From NCBI GenBank assembly GCA_027886175.1, contig JAJNNQ010000130.1, positions 16,819,501-16,883,500 of the forward strand: a stretch of DNA of 64,000 nt. The letters run 5' to 3'. Source of the DNA: Phylloscopus collybita (Eukaryota; Chordata; Aves; Passeriformes; Phylloscopidae). Each line of letters opens with the position of its first letter. Position 1 is the stretch's first letter. The notes below the pieces were generated by a model. It worked only from the letters and a program-made list of their open reading frames with translations. It made no database searches and was not told the DNA's origin. Shown here one piece after another: positions 63,170-64,000 of this stretch. The position numbers and the translations under genes were made by a program.

Positions 63170-64000
63170 TGGAGACTTTGGTTTCCCATAGAAATGGGCC
63201 ACTGTTCATGTCTAATGCTGTCTGCCTGCCGCTGGGATTCTGCCTACTAAAATTCCACTTAAATTCCATACAAATGAGGATATCTCCCAGGTGTAATCAA
63301 ACACCAGATGGAAGTTTGTCTGCCCTCGTAGTGCCAAATGCCTCCTAAAAACTGACATCAGGAACGTGGGGTGGAGACTGTGGTTTCCCATAGAAATGGG
63401 CCACCGTTTGTGTCTAATGCTGTCTGACAGCCACTAGGCTTATGCCTACTAAAATTCCACTAAAATTCTATAGAAATGAGGATATCTCCCAGGTACAATC
63501 TACAACCAGGTGGAAGTTTGTCTGCCCTCGTAGTGCCAAATACCTCCTAAAAACTGACATCAGGAACGTGGGGTTGAGACTGTGGTTTCCCATAGAAATG
63601 GGCCACCGTTTGTGTCTAATGCTGTCTGACAGCCACTAGGCTTATGCCTACTAAAATTCCACTAAAATTCTATAGAAATGAGGATATCTCCCAGGGACAA
63701 TCTACAACCAGATGGAAGTTTCTCTGCCCTTGTAGTGCCAAAGGCCTCCTAAAAACTGACATCCGGAACGTAGCGTGGAGACATTGGTTTCCCATGGAAA
63801 AGGGGCACCGTTCGTTTCTAATGCTGTCTGCCTGCCACTGGGGTTATGCCTGCAGAAATTCCTCACAAATGAGGATATCTCCCACATGGAATCTACCACC
63901 AGTTGGAAGTTTGTCTGCGCTTGTAGTACCAAAGGCCTCGTCCAAACTGATATCAGGCATGTGGGATGGAGACTTTGGTTTCCCCGGGAAATGGGCCACC
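63170..64000 (+). repeat. Divergent satellite monomers at the window end
   Basis: After the m20-like monomer starting at 62978 the order m21, m22 and so on is not followed. Monomers start at 63170, 63372, 63574, 63776 and 63967 (the last is cut by the window end). They carry changes not seen in the HOR, such as GAGACTGTGGTTTCC, CCCATAGAAATGG and TGTCTGACAGCCACTAGG. The stretch behaves like the divergent block at 46379-54204: same family, no HOR register. Confidence 0.85.
63372..63775 (+). repeat. Local tandem pair of near-identical 202-bp monomers
   Basis: The monomers at 63372 and 63574 share GACTGTGGTTTCCCATAG, TCTGACAGCCACTAGGC and the ATTCTATAGAAATGAGG context, and differ at only a few positions over the first 140 bases. 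The preceding monomer already ends with the same CTCGTAGTGCCAAAT variant. A recent one-monomer duplication between about 63315 and 63700 explains this. Confidence 0.85.

Noticed and set aside
113..63932. Hundreds of short open reading frames (60-154 codons) on both strands with recurring peptides.
   Set aside because: They recur with the satellite period, overlap each other on opposite strands, many start at GTG or TTG, and they have no recognisable domain. They are translations of the repeat.
1..64000. Alpha satellite or mouse major/minor satellite.
   Set aside because: Monomer length and the conserved blocks do not fit 171-bp alpha satellite, 234-bp mouse major or 120-bp mouse minor satellite as I know them.
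1..64000. Inverted monomers or hairpin-forming palindromes between neighbouring units.
   Set aside because: Every monomer I anchored is in the same orientation; only short restriction-site palindromes such as CCATGG and GATATC were seen.

Overview
The window is a block of tandemly repeated satellite DNA from a eukaryotic genome. I see no protein-coding gene, RNA gene, CRISPR array or bacterial feature. About 325 head-to-tail monomers, all in the same orientation, fill 64 kb. They come in two length classes, 191 bp and 202 bp, which differ by one extra copy of an 11-bp motif (AAAATTCCACT). The only non-satellite DNA is a 368-bp solo retroviral LTR at 49923-50290, flanked by a perfect 6-bp target-site duplication. 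An LTR of endogenous-retrovirus type with a 6-bp duplication, inside a large satellite with higher-order repeats (HORs), suggests vertebrate, probably mammalian, pericentromeric or centromeric heterochromatin. I cannot name the species or the satellite family.

Layout. Monomer starts are set at the motif TGGAGACTTTGG. From 1 to 46378 the monomers form an HOR whose full unit is 31 distinct monomers (m1-m31) and 6060 bp. Copies: A 61-5918 (30 monomers), B 5919-11978 (31), C 11979-18038 (31), D 18039-23895 (30), E 23896-29170 (27), F 29171-35245 (31, plus 15 bp), G 35246-38960 (19), H 38961-41497 (13) and I 41498-46378 (25). Shortened copies lack whole monomers and have in-register hybrid monomers at the joins. 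From 46379 to 54204 lies a more divergent, differently ordered satellite block of 38 monomers. It contains its own roughly 4.1-4.5 kb duplication and the solo LTR. The 31-mer HOR resumes at 54205 in register m6: J 54205-59276 (m6-m31), K 59277-63169 (m1-m20). It then breaks down into divergent monomers to the window end.

How the parts relate. Neighbouring full copies B and C are nearly identical (about eight differences noticed by eye over 6 kb), whereas different monomers within a unit are clearly diverged. That is the signature of recent homogenisation by unequal exchange. Copies A and D share a monomer-deletion junction and a linked base change. Copies G and H share a 12-monomer deletion that makes a new 19-monomer, 3715-bp unit. 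The short open reading frames in both strands, mostly 60-105 codons and one of 154 codons, are by-products of the repeat and are not annotated as genes.
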